Shown here one piece after another: positions 54,488 through 63,472 of a stretch of DNA of 64,000 bases. Made by a program: the position numbers and the translations under genes. Every line of letters begins with the position of its first letter. Within the stretch, counting starts at the first letter, position 1. This stretch comes from an uncultured delta proteobacterium (lineage in GTDB: Bacteria > Desulfobacterota > Syntrophia > Syntrophales > UBA8958), in assembly GCA_903885795.1 (NCBI GenBank), contig CAISJV010000019.1:82763-146762 (forward strand), written 5' to 3'. A model generated the notes under the pieces. The model made no database searches, had not been told where the DNA came from, and saw only the letters and a list, made by a program, of their open reading frames with translations.

Positions 54488-55726
54488 TCACCTGTGAATG
54501 GGCTTCGGGTTCATAATCAGACCCTGATTGGCCTTTGAGCCGCCTTTTATAATTGTATCCATGTCAAGGAATCCCGCTTTTTCTACATGACAGACGTCGC
54601 AGGATCGAGTCCTGTCAGTACGCTTGCGAATATTATGGACCGGCGAATCCCAGTAATTTGGCACGGCATCGAAGTTTTCCATCTTGATTCCTGCGTTGAC
54701 GAAGGTATCACGAAGGGTGGGAATAAGACGCAAGGTCGTCAGGGTCTTTTTGTCCCGGGGATTCAAACCCAAAATTAGTGCCGGTTTCGCCGCCGCACCT
54801 TTGCCAAGGTGGCAGTCCTGACACTGGCGGTAAGCCGTCGCCGTATGGCAGCCATAACAGCTCACCTTGCCCTGATGGCGCTGATGGGAGATCTTGGCCG
54901 TCAATTTAGCCTCTTGCCCCAATTTGTGGCAATTACGGCAGGATGGCCGGTCTTTCACGTCCTGTTTGGTGGCATAGGCAGTTCCATCCCCGTGAAACTC
55001 CGCCTTCTTGTGGCATTCCATACAGGTCATGCCTTTCTGATAATGGACATCGGGGCTGCCGCCGTATTCGCCAGTATATTCTGGATACACCCGGCCGCCG
55101 TGGCAAAAGGCGCATGTCTTACCTTCGTCCTTCTTCACGAACTTGTGCTTCTGAATGAGACCGATGCTGATCCCCCCCACAGCCGGTGCCTTGACATGGC
55201 AATCACCACAGGAGGCGTGGCAACTTCGGCAGGACTGTTCAAACACCTTGGCATCGAAGGTCTTCAGCTCCTCTTTGGAAAACCTCGGCATCACGCCGTT
55301 TCTCTGGCCTGCCGTAGTGTAGTGGAGTGATTTTGAGTAGTTATCGGCAATCTGCTTGTGACACATGCCGCATGTCTTCAGGGAGTCGGAAGGACGGTTG
55401 ACCATCCCTTTGTGAGCCCCTTCCTTGCCCTGCCCCTTCTCATCGCCCTTATGACACAACCGGCAACCCATGCGAAAATGGGGATCTCCCGCAACAAGGG
55501 TCCCGTCCACGACATACCCCTTGTACATCTCTTCCGCCTTAACTGGCGGAGGCGCCCCTGCTCACCCCTCACCCTCTTCACCGGCAGCGATGACCGCTGG
55601 TTTGTGGAGTGATTTCATGAGGGCTTCATTGGTATGACATTGGACACAACTGCTGGCATTGGCCAGAACATCGGTTGAAAGGAGAAAAAGGAGGATAAAA
55701 GAAGATAAAACTGTTAGAATTTTCAT
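54488..55726 (-). CDS. Eleven-haem c-type cytochrome with an in-frame TGA after the first haem
   Basis: Read through one TGA (55562-55564) this is a single frame of 412 sense codons. From the ATG at 55726: signal peptide (ILTVLSSFILLFLLSTDVLA), first haem CVQCH, then AAGEEGEG, the TGA, AGAPPPVKAEE and ten more CxxCH sites (CRLCH, CGMCH, CRSCH, CGDCH, CAFCH, CMECH, CRNCH, CYGCH, CQDCH, CDVCH). The frame is identical on both sides and nothing is missing. Translation starting after the TGA would give a protein without signal peptide, unable to receive haem. It may be a recent nonsense change, a sequencing error, or recoded as selenocysteine (hairpin at 55533-55550). Ends 7 bp before the eight-haem gene. 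Confidence 0.75.
55533..55550 (-). promoter_or_regulatory. Hairpin 11 nt downstream of the in-frame TGA
   Basis: 6-bp stem TCCGCC/GGCGGA with a 6-nt loop AGTTAA. A minimal bacterial SECIS is a 17-nt upper stem-loop about 11 nt after the UGA; the spacing agrees, but the bulged U and GGUC-type loop of E. coli fdhF are not seen. May be coincidental. Confidence 0.2.
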
Positions 55727-56038
55727 CGTTCCCCCGGAATAGATCTTTAGCGATTTTGTAGCAAAACTAAACTGATATGTCAAACGGAATGAACTCGCCC
55801 CGGCAGGCGGCGGGGAATCAAAGACGGCAAGGTGAGAAGCAAGCTTCGGGAATATGACCCGGAGAGATTCCCTGCATTTTCTCATTGCATAATTCTTGGT
55901 TTTTTTATATTAGTTGCCCCGTTAAGATGGTCTTACAAAAATTCGAGAATAACCGTTTTTTACTCACTTCGGCGCGTCATCCCGGTGAATACCCGGGCAT
56001 AATGCCGTACTTTCAAGATTATAATTAGGAGGATTACT
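55727..56038. other. Intergenic region between divergent cytochrome and RND genes
   Basis: 312 bp. Holds promoters for both directions presumably, but none close to consensus was found. A small CCCGG/CCGGG inverted repeat lies near 55985. No gene seen. Confidence 0.4.
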
Positions 56039-59000
56039 ATGGGAGCATTGATGCGATGGAGTTTGAAAAATGCAAAGCTTGTCATTATCATCAACGTCAT
56101 TATTACTCTAATTGCCGGCTACTATGCCATACAGATCCGTGTGGATTCTTCGACCGAGGGCATGATGATAAGCGGGGACCCGGCCAAGGATTACCATCGG
56201 GACACGGTCAGGAAATTCGGCAGCGATAACATCACCGTCGTCTTCGTCCGGGACAAGAATCTCTTCACTCCGGAAAAACTCAAAGACGTAGAAAAGGTAT
56301 ACTACGAACTGAAGGACCTGAAATTTGAGCCGAAGGACCCTGAGGGATATGTTAAAGCCAAGGATCCCGAGGAGTATCTGAAACTCAAGTACCCGGCGGT
56401 ATATACAGAACTTGCCAAAAAACCGGATGAATATGCAAAGCTTGCCAAAAACCCCGAGGAATATGGAAAACTTGTTGACGATATCGAGGCATATTTGAAA
56501 CCCAAATTCCCCGATAAATACAAAGAACTCCTTAAGGCAAAAACAAACCTTACCAAAGCGGAATATAATAATCTTGTTCAAGAAGCGGTGGGGAGAATAG
56601 GGAAGCCGGGGGTAGGCCGCTGCGAGAGTCTCTTTTCGGTGACGAACTTCAAGGGCGTGAGCGGAGGGCTGGAAACAAATCCCCTGATGGACCGGGCGCC
56701 AGATACGGTGGAAGATGCCAAGCGCATCCAGGCCGATGCCATGAAAAGCCCCCTGTTCATGGACAGTCTCATTTCCAAGGACGGCCAGATGACGGCCATC
56801 AACCTCTATGTGGACGTCGATCCTTCCGATCCTGAATTTCATACCCAGTTTTCCAAGAAAGTGGATGAAGTGACGGCCAAGTACCAATCCAAATTCGACC
56901 GGGTCTTCCAGTTCGGCAACTCTTACGGCCGCCGCAGTATCGGCGAGAACATCATCACCGACCAGGCCCGGATCGTCCCCCTGGCCTGCATAATCCTGAT
57001 TGGCACCATCATCATCGCCCTGCGCAATTTCGGCGCCGGCATCATGCCTATGATTACGGCAGGATCGAGCGTCATCTGTACTTTCGGTTTCATGGTCGTC
57101 GCGGGCATTCCGCTGAATGTCTTGACCGTCATCGTCCCCTCCATCCTCCTTGTCATCGGTTCCGCAGAAGACCTGCATATGATGCACGAGTACCTGGAGT
57201 GCATTGAAGAGACCAACGGCAACCGGGACCTCTCCATCAAGATCATGGCCAGCAAACTGGGCCTTGCCGTCTTTATGACCTCCGTGACCACGGTTATCGG
57301 CTTTGCCTCCATCATGTATAATGACATCTCCATGCTCGTCCAGTTCGGCCAGGTCTCCACCGTCGCCCTCACCGCCAACTGTTTTGCCACTTTTACCTTC
57401 GGTCCGGCCCTCCTCCATTTCTTCGGCCCGACCAAGGTCCGCAAGCACGAGACGAAGGTGCATTTCATCGACGGTTTATTCAAAAACATTGCCTTGGGCA
57501 CTCTCGCCCTGGTCAATAATCGCAAAAGAGTGATCATTGTCGTCGTTATCATGTCCCTGCTCACCGTAGCCATGTTCGGCGCAACCTTCCTCGTGAAGGT
57601 CAATAATGACTTCATGGGCTACTTCAAGGCAGATTCCGAGATCAGGAAGCGCAGCGACACCCTCCATAAGGAACTGGCCGGGGCGCAAACTTTCTTTATC
57701 CGGATCAACAGCGGCATGCCTGGCACTTTCAAGCAGTCCGAGTACCTCTCCCAGGTGGCGGCCCTGCAGCAATTCATGGCCAAGAAGGGATGGTTTGACA
57801 AAACGGAGTCCCTGGCCGACCGGGTGGCCCTCATCCACCGGGAGATGAACAACGGTGACAAGAAATTCTTTGGCATCCCGGCAGATTCCGACCTCGTTTC
57901 CCAGTATCTGCTCTTCTTCCAGCGGGATGAAATATCCCGCTTCGTATCGCCGGATTTCAGTGAAGTCAGCATCATGGTCCGGCACAACGTCAGTGCCAGC
58001 CACGAAATTACTGCTATCCTTGAAGAATTGCAGCAATACATGAAAAAGAACGTCAACGAGAATTTCAAGTTCGAATTCACCGGGGAATACATCCTCATCA
58101 ACAAGGCCGCAGAGAGCCTCATATGGAACTCTGTGACCTCTCTGGCCTTCACCCTTTTTATCGTTTTCCTCTGTATGTACTTCCTTTTCTGGTCTTTCAA
58201 AGCCGGGATGATCTCCCTGGTCCCGAACATCTTTCCCATTATTGCCATCTTTGGCATCATGGGCCTTCTGGACATTCCCCTGAATGTGGGAACGGCCATG
58301 GTGGCCGATATCGCCATCGGCATCGCCGTCGATGATACGATCCACTTCATGAACCGTTACAAACAAGCCATGCAGGAGCTCCAGGACAGTCACGCGGCCG
58401 TAGCGGCCGCTGTTCATGACGAAGTCCGGCCAGTGGTCTGCAGTTCCTTCGCCTTGGCAGGCGGCTTTGCCGTCTGCGCAGTTTCCCAGTTCATTCCCGT
58501 TATCCAGTTCGGCCTCCTGTCCGCAGCGGTCATGATAATCGCCCTTTTCAGCGAACTCCTCCTCACCCCCATCCTCCTCCAGTCCACCCAGCTTATCACC
58601 CTGTGGGATATGATCGGTTTGAAACTCCAGGACGCCGTGGTCAAGAGCGCGCCCTTCTTTGACGGCCTCCGCCCCTGGTCGCGCCGGAAAGTCTGTCTCC
58701 TGGGAAAAATGAAGGAGAATAGCATCGGTGAGCTCGCCGTAGTCCAGGGTGAATACGGTAAAAGCATGTACCTCCTCCTGGAAGGTAAAGCCGATGTCAT
58801 TGGACACGACGAAGCCACGAAGAGAGATATTGTCTTTGCAACTCTCAACCCCGGGGATATTTTCGGTGAAATCGCCCTGATCCACCCGGGACCTCGCTCG
58901 GCGAATGTCAAGGCCCTTGAACCCATCAAGTACCTAGAAATCGACTGGGAAGGCCTCAAGAGAATCCAGAAGATTTACCCACGAATCGGCGGCCAGCTGT

Positions 59001-59068
59001 TCCTGAATCTATCCCGCATCCTGGGGCAGCGGCTTGTTCACACCAACGAAATGCTTTTCTGTAAGTAG
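56039..59068 (+). CDS. RND-superfamily exporter with C-terminal cyclic-nucleotide-binding domain
   Basis: 1009 residues. MMPL/HpnN-like RND protein with 12 membrane helices in two halves and two large periplasmic loops. The first loop contains seven P-x-x-Y repeats (residues 101-161). The motif GTAMVADIAIGIAVDDTIHFMNRY and its counterpart VPSILLVIGSAEDLHMMHEY carry the acidic residues used for proton coupling. From about residue 890 a cNMP-binding domain follows: GDIFGEIALIHPGPRSANV matches the phosphate cassette of CRP, with Glu and Arg. Probably exports lipids or hydrophobic compounds under cAMP or cGMP control. An ideal AGGAGG site is 6 nt before the ATG. Confidence 0.9.
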   Translation: MGALMRWSLKNAKLVIIINVIITLIAGYYAIQIRVDSSTEGMMISGDPAKDYHRDTVRKFGSDNITVVFVRDKNLFTPEKLKDVEKVYYELKDLKFEPKDPEGYVKAKDPEEYLKLKYPAVYTELAKKPDEYAKLAKNPEEYGKLVDDIEAYLKPKFPDKYKELLKAKTNLTKAEYNNLVQEAVGRIGKPGVGRCESLFSVTNFKGVSGGLETNPLMDRAPDTVEDAKRIQADAMKSPLFMDSLISKDGQMTAINLYVDVDPSDPEFHTQFSKKVDEVTAKYQSKFDRVFQFGNSYGRRSIGENIITDQARIVPLACIILIGTIIIALRNFGAGIMPMITAGSSVICTFGFMVVAGIPLNVLTVIVPSILLVIGSAEDLHMMHEYLECIEETNGNRDLSIKIMASKLGLAVFMTSVTTVIGFASIMYNDISMLVQFGQVSTVALTANCFATFTFGPALLHFFGPTKVRKHETKVHFIDGLFKNIALGTLALVNNRKRVIIVVVIMSLLTVAMFGATFLVKVNNDFMGYFKADSEIRKRSDTLHKELAGAQTFFIRINSGMPGTFKQSEYLSQVAALQQFMAKKGWFDKTESLADRVALIHREMNNGDKKFFGIPADSDLVSQYLLFFQRDEISRFVSPDFSEVSIMVRHNVSASHEITAILEELQQYMKKNVNENFKFEFTGEYILINKAAESLIWNSVTSLAFTLFIVFLCMYFLFWSFKAGMISLVPNIFPIIAIFGIMGLLDIPLNVGTAMVADIAIGIAVDDTIHFMNRYKQAMQELQDSHAAVAAAVHDEVRPVVCSSFALAGGFAVCAVSQFIPVIQFGLLSAAVMIIALFSELLLTPILLQSTQLITLWDMIGLKLQDAVVKSAPFFDGLRPWSRRKVCLLGKMKENSIGELAVVQGEYGKSMYLLLEGKADVIGHDEATKRDIVFATLNPGDIFGEIALIHPGPRSANVKALEPIKYLEIDWEGLKRIQKIYPRIGGQLFLNLSRILGQRLVHTNEMLFCK
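56336..56522 (+). repeat. Tandem P-x-x-Y protein repeats in the RND periplasmic loop
   Basis: Seven degenerate units of 9-10 codons centred on Tyr 104, 113, 122, 132, 142, 152 and 161 (PEGY, PEEY, PAVY, PDEY, PEEY, IEAY, PDKY). Confidence 0.7.
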
Positions 59069-59086
59069 TAATTTTAAAATCTGACA

Positions 59087-59119
59087 CGACCCCTCTCATC
59101 GCCATGATGAGAGGGGTCG
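59087..59119. terminator. Hairpin after the RND gene, possible terminator
   Basis: Perfect 14-bp stem CGACCCCTCTCATC/GATGAGAGGGGTCG with a 5-nt loop; no U run follows, so it may instead protect the transcript end or weakly terminate. Confidence 0.5.
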
Positions 59120-59246
59120 CCCGCCAAAAGAAATACTTTTCTGTTTCCCTTTTCATCCAACTGCTGTTAAAGAGACAAAAATGATTGTCTTTGCAGACCT
59201 CAATTGATGTCTTCCCAATCACGAACTATTCCGGTTAGGAGCCTAT

Positions 59247-61961
59247 ATGAAAAGAACCCACTTGATAGTCATCGCAGTCCTTGTCGCCTTCCTGGTAGTG
59301 TTTCCCGCCTTGTCTTCCATCATCAACCTTTACATCGACTGGCTCTTTTTTACGGAAACCGGTTATACTGGCGTCTTCTCAAAGACCATGACTACCGAGA
59401 TCGCCTCCGGAGTAAGCTTTGGTCTGATTTTCCTCGGTTTTGCCCTGGCAAACCTCGTGATCGCCAAAAGGATAAGCTTCCCCCGGCAGGATTACTATAC
59501 GATCAGCGGCACGCCGCTTGCGATTAATCTCAACTCCCTGAGAACCATCCAACAAGCCGTGACTGTTTTTATCCTTTTCATCGTTACGGTCATGATGGGT
59601 AAATGGGGCGCCTCCCTGTGGTCGGAAATATTGCTTTTCGGAAACGCCGTGACCGTGGGTTTCAACGACCCCGTATTCGGGAAAGACATCGGCTTTTATC
59701 TTTTTCAATACCCCCTTCTCGAATCCCTGAAGCAGTTCATCGATTTTTCTCTTATCCTGACCATCATCCTGGTCGGAATAACCTTTTTCCTCAGCGGCGG
59801 CATCATGATCACCCAGCGGCAAATCACGATCGATCCCCGGGTCAACAGGCATATCGGTATTCTCATCGGCCTCGTGATTATGAACATGGGCCTCGGTTTC
59901 TATCTGGAAGCGCTGCGCATGCTCTATTCCGAACACAGCGTGATCTTCGGGGCAAGCTACACCGACGTCCACGCCAAACTGACCAGTTATCGAGCCCTGA
60001 TGCTGCTGGCCCCCGTCGCCGGCATCGGCATGATCGTGGCGATCTACAGGAAATCAAAAAAATGGGCAGCCATACCCCTGGGGGTGATTTTCGCGGTCTA
60101 TTTCCTGGGCGTCGTACTCTACCCGGCGGCCCTACAGAAATTCAAGGTGGCCCCGAACGAACTGCTTCTGGAGGCCCCCTTTATCGAGAATAACATCCGC
60201 CTTACTCGCATGGGCTACGACCTTGACCGTATCCAGGAAATTCCCTTTGATGTCGCCTACAACCTCACCGGCAGGGATATCGAAAAGAACGATGCGACGA
60301 TCAAGAACATCCGGCTCTGGGACCACTCGCCCCTCCTGCGTACTTACAGCCAATTACAGCAGATCAGAACGTATTACCGGTTCATGGACGTCGATAATGA
60401 CCGTTACACCGTGGACGGCAAGTACCTCCAGGTCATGTTGTCGCCAAGAGAACTGTCCTACGCCGATCTGCCGAGTAAAACATGGATCAACGAGCGCCTC
60501 ATTTTCACCCACGGCAACGGACTCACCCTCGGACCGGTAAGCCGGATCAGCAAGGAAGGGCTGCCGGAATTTTTCATCAAGGATATCCCTCCCGTGGGCA
60601 ACACAGACCTGAAGGTGAAGCGTCCGGAAATCTATTACGGTGAGCTATCCAATGATTATGTGATCGTCAAAACTAGGATACCGGAATTTAGTTATCCTAC
60701 CCCCGAAGGCAACATCTATACCTCCTATTCCGGAGAAGGTGGTACGGTAACGGGATCGCTCGTGCGGCGACTCCTCTTTTCCATGAAATTCCAGACGGAG
60801 AAAATACTCTTCTCTTCTGATATAACGAAGGACAGTAAAATACTCTTCTACAGAAACATCAGGGAAAGAGTCCAGAAAATCGCCCCCTTTCTCATCTTCG
60901 ATCAGGACCCCTATCTGGTCATCACCGACGACGGGCGACTGGTATGGATGGTTGATGCCTATACGGCGTCGTCCAGAATGCCCTACTCCAAACCTTCCGT
61001 CCGTAACAAACCTTCGGCTCGCAACATCAACTACATCAGAAACGCCGTCAAGGCTTCCGTAGACGCTTATAACGGCAAGGTCATGTTTTACGTCAGCGAT
61101 CCCAGCGACAGTATCATTCAAGTTTATATGCGGATTTTCCCGGATATGTTCAAGAGCCTCGCCGCTATGCCTGCCGATCTGAAACGTCATATCCGTTATC
61201 CCCAGTGGTTGCTCCAGCTTCAGGCCTCCATCTATTCCGCCTATCACATGACGGATCCGAAGGTCTTCTATAACAAGGAAAATCTATGGGAAATACCGGC
61301 TTTCGATGAAAAAATCATGCAACCCTACTATACCATCATGAAACTCCCCAACGAAAAAAAGGAGGAGTATATCCTCCTCCTTCCCTATACGCCCGCCAAA
61401 AGAGACAATCTGGTCGCCTGGCTGGCGGCCAGGTGCGACGCCCCCGACTATGGCAAACTCGTCGTCTATACCTTTCCCAGGGACAGACTCATCTTCGGAC
61501 CCAAGCAGGTGGACGCCCGTATCAATCAGGACTCATACATCTCGCAGCAGCTTACACTCTGGAATCAGCGCGGTTCCAAGGTGATCAGGGGCAGCCTGCT
61601 TGTCATTCCCGTCGAGCGGTCCCTCCTGTACGTTCAGCCTCTTTACCTTGCTGCCTCCGACACCGTTGGTCTACCTGAACTCAGAAGGGTCATTGTCGCC
61701 TATGAGAACGAGGTGGTAATGGAAGAGAATCTTGAGCTAGCCCTGCAAAGGTTATTCGGGGCAAGGAGGGCGGCTGCATCCGCCACCGGAGCGACGCCCC
61801 AAACCCAAACGGAGACGGGCAAGGGCTCGGTCCGGGAACTTGCCGCCGAAGCCATGAAGTCCTATCAGCGGGCCACGGAGATGCAACGGCAGGGAAACTG
61901 GGCCGGTTATGGGGAAGAGATCAGAAAACTGGAGATGTTTCTTAAAAAAATGAGCAAGTAA
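59247..61961 (+). CDS. UPF0182 family membrane protein
   Basis: 904 residues with the family's layout: seven predicted membrane helices in the first 320 residues (starting THLIVIAVLVAFLVVFPAL), then a large extracytoplasmic domain of about 500 residues and a Pro/Thr/Gln-rich linker with a coiled C-terminus (ELAAEAMKSYQRATEMQRQGNW). Conserved motifs such as DYVIVKTR, SGEGGTV and RVQKIAPFL are typical. The function of UPF0182 is not established. An AGGAG site lies 7 nt before the ATG. Confidence 0.92.
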   Translation: MKRTHLIVIAVLVAFLVVFPALSSIINLYIDWLFFTETGYTGVFSKTMTTEIASGVSFGLIFLGFALANLVIAKRISFPRQDYYTISGTPLAINLNSLRTIQQAVTVFILFIVTVMMGKWGASLWSEILLFGNAVTVGFNDPVFGKDIGFYLFQYPLLESLKQFIDFSLILTIILVGITFFLSGGIMITQRQITIDPRVNRHIGILIGLVIMNMGLGFYLEALRMLYSEHSVIFGASYTDVHAKLTSYRALMLLAPVAGIGMIVAIYRKSKKWAAIPLGVIFAVYFLGVVLYPAALQKFKVAPNELLLEAPFIENNIRLTRMGYDLDRIQEIPFDVAYNLTGRDIEKNDATIKNIRLWDHSPLLRTYSQLQQIRTYYRFMDVDNDRYTVDGKYLQVMLSPRELSYADLPSKTWINERLIFTHGNGLTLGPVSRISKEGLPEFFIKDIPPVGNTDLKVKRPEIYYGELSNDYVIVKTRIPEFSYPTPEGNIYTSYSGEGGTVTGSLVRRLLFSMKFQTEKILFSSDITKDSKILFYRNIRERVQKIAPFLIFDQDPYLVITDDGRLVWMVDAYTASSRMPYSKPSVRNKPSARNINYIRNAVKASVDAYNGKVMFYVSDPSDSIIQVYMRIFPDMFKSLAAMPADLKRHIRYPQWLLQLQASIYSAYHMTDPKVFYNKENLWEIPAFDEKIMQPYYTIMKLPNEKKEEYILLLPYTPAKRDNLVAWLAARCDAPDYGKLVVYTFPRDRLIFGPKQVDARINQDSYISQQLTLWNQRGSKVIRGSLLVIPVERSLLYVQPLYLAASDTVGLPELRRVIVAYENEVVMEENLELALQRLFGARRAAASATGATPQTQTETGKGSVRELAAEAMKSYQRATEMQRQGNWAGYGEEIRKLEMFLKKMSK

Positions 61962-62105
61962 AATATTTTCATACAGTTCTTGTACGCTTTCGGAAACTAT
62001 TTTCCTCGTTTTTTAGAGTTTGGCTTTCTCGATCGAATAAAGGACTTAAGTAGAGTAGAGAGCTGGCGTAGTGGCTGATTGCTCTATCTCCAGCTCCCCC
62101 TCGTC

Positions 62106-62139
62106 AAACCGGACGTTCGGTTTTCCCGAATACGGCTTT
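62106..62139 (-). ncRNA. Group II intron domain V
   Basis: Minus-strand AAGCCGTATTCGGGAAAACC then GAACGTCCGGTTT matches the conserved domain V hairpin (AGCCGTAT...GTACGGTT type), immediately downstream of the maturase gene. Confidence 0.75.
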
Positions 62140-62149
62140 CCGATTATCT

Positions 62150-63472
62150 TCATCCGGGGGCTTTCACACTTTGAGTCCAAGGAGCCTTGGTTGGAACTTC
62201 GTATAGACCCAAGGAGTCAAAATAGTATCTGTACGGATACTTCTTGCACCCAAAACTACGGTAGTGGTGTTTCCGACGCAGATATATTCTCATCCTGTAG
62301 ACCAAGTATCCCTTCAAAGCAGACATGGTTTTTGTGCAATTGCCAAATCGAAAGTAGCCCACCCATCCTCTCGCGACTTCATTGACTCTCCGGATCACAA
62401 CCTCCGTCGGTGTCGCACTGTACCGCTCGGTCGTCAATTGCTTGATTTCCGATCGTATATGTTTCAGTGCCTTCTTGGACGGCTCTGTGTGGGGGTAAAT
62501 TTTCCCGGTTCTCAATCCTCGTTTCATGCCAATGCTGAATCCAAGAAAGTCAAAGCTCTCTTGACGAGCATCCACAATACGAGTCTTTTCCTCATTTAAG
62601 GTGAGGCCAAGATCGTCGAGAACCCGTTTTATCCCCGTCAGTATCCGATCAGTGTTGCCTCTGCATAAAACGACACTATCATCGGCATATCTCACTAACC
62701 TTGCCCCCAGTCTCTCCTGTACTTTCTTGACCACCCATAGCGTATCAAGCACGTTCAGATAGATATTGGCGAGCAACGGAGATATTACCCCTCCCTGCGG
62801 CGTTCCCTTGTCATTACCTTTGTATTCTTTCTTTCCGTCCTCACGTTCCTCCACAATCGGCGCTTTGAGCCACATCTTGATAAGTTTCAGTATCTGCTTA
62901 TCAACGATGCGTTTGGCTACCAACTGCATCAGTCTGTCATGAGGTATGGTGTCGAAATACTTGGAAATGTCGGCATCGATTACATCTGTCTTGCCTTTAA
63001 GGAGATGATTTCTCACATCTTCCACCGCCTGATGGGCACTCCGTTTCGGTCTGAATCCGTAAGAGTTTTCCTGAAAGTCGGCTTCAAAAATAGGCTCGAT
63101 TACTATCTTCACTGCCATTTGCACTACCCTGTCCTTGATCACCGGTATTCCCAGCGGCCTTTTGCCGCCTGCTGGCTTGGGGATATTAACCCTACGAACA
63201 GCCTGTGGCTTGTAATCTTTCCGCTTCAGTGCCCCGGCGATCTCTTCAAGATACTTCTCGGCTCCTCCTTCTCTCTCCTCAATGCTACCGAAGGTCTCAC
63301 CGTCGATTCCCGGTGCTCCCTTGTTCGCTTTGACAAGTCTGTAGGCGTGGTTCAGGATGTCCAGCCTGTATATCTTGTCATAGAGAAGATAGAATCGGTA
63401 CTCTTTTTCCTGCTTGGCCTTCCGGTATAGTTTCCTCTGAAGTTCCCGGATGTTATCTGGAGTTTTCAGCAC
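62150..63472 (-). CDS. ltrA: Group II intron reverse transcriptase/maturase
   Basis: 440 residues. Reverse transcriptase blocks in order: KANKGAPGIDG, RPLGIPVIKDRVVQMAVK, NSYGFRP, DADISKYFDTIPHDRLM, GTPQGGVISPLLANIYL and the catalytic LVRYADDSVVL. A maturase X/thumb region follows (GWVGYFRFGNCTK). No HNH endonuclease domain is seen. The protein aids splicing and copies the intron into new sites. Encoded within domain IV of the intron. Confidence 0.95.
   Translation of the reverse strand: MLKTPDNIRELQRKLYRKAKQEKEYRFYLLYDKIYRLDILNHAYRLVKANKGAPGIDGETFGSIEEREGGAEKYLEEIAGALKRKDYKPQAVRRVNIPKPAGGKRPLGIPVIKDRVVQMAVKIVIEPIFEADFQENSYGFRPKRSAHQAVEDVRNHLLKGKTDVIDADISKYFDTIPHDRLMQLVAKRIVDKQILKLIKMWLKAPIVEEREDGKKEYKGNDKGTPQGGVISPLLANIYLNVLDTLWVVKKVQERLGARLVRYADDSVVLCRGNTDRILTGIKRVLDDLGLTLNEEKTRIVDARQESFDFLGFSIGMKRGLRTGKIYPHTEPSKKALKHIRSEIKQLTTERYSATPTEVVIRRVNEVARGWVGYFRFGNCTKTMSALKGYLVYRMRIYLRRKHHYRSFGCKKYPYRYYFDSLGLYEVPTKAPWTQSVKAPG

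Noticed and set aside
56108..58885. Two long minus-strand frames (451 and 469 codons)
   Set aside because: Antisense to the RND exporter, whose frame, ribosome site and domains are clear; products are low-complexity His/Asp/Gly-rich.
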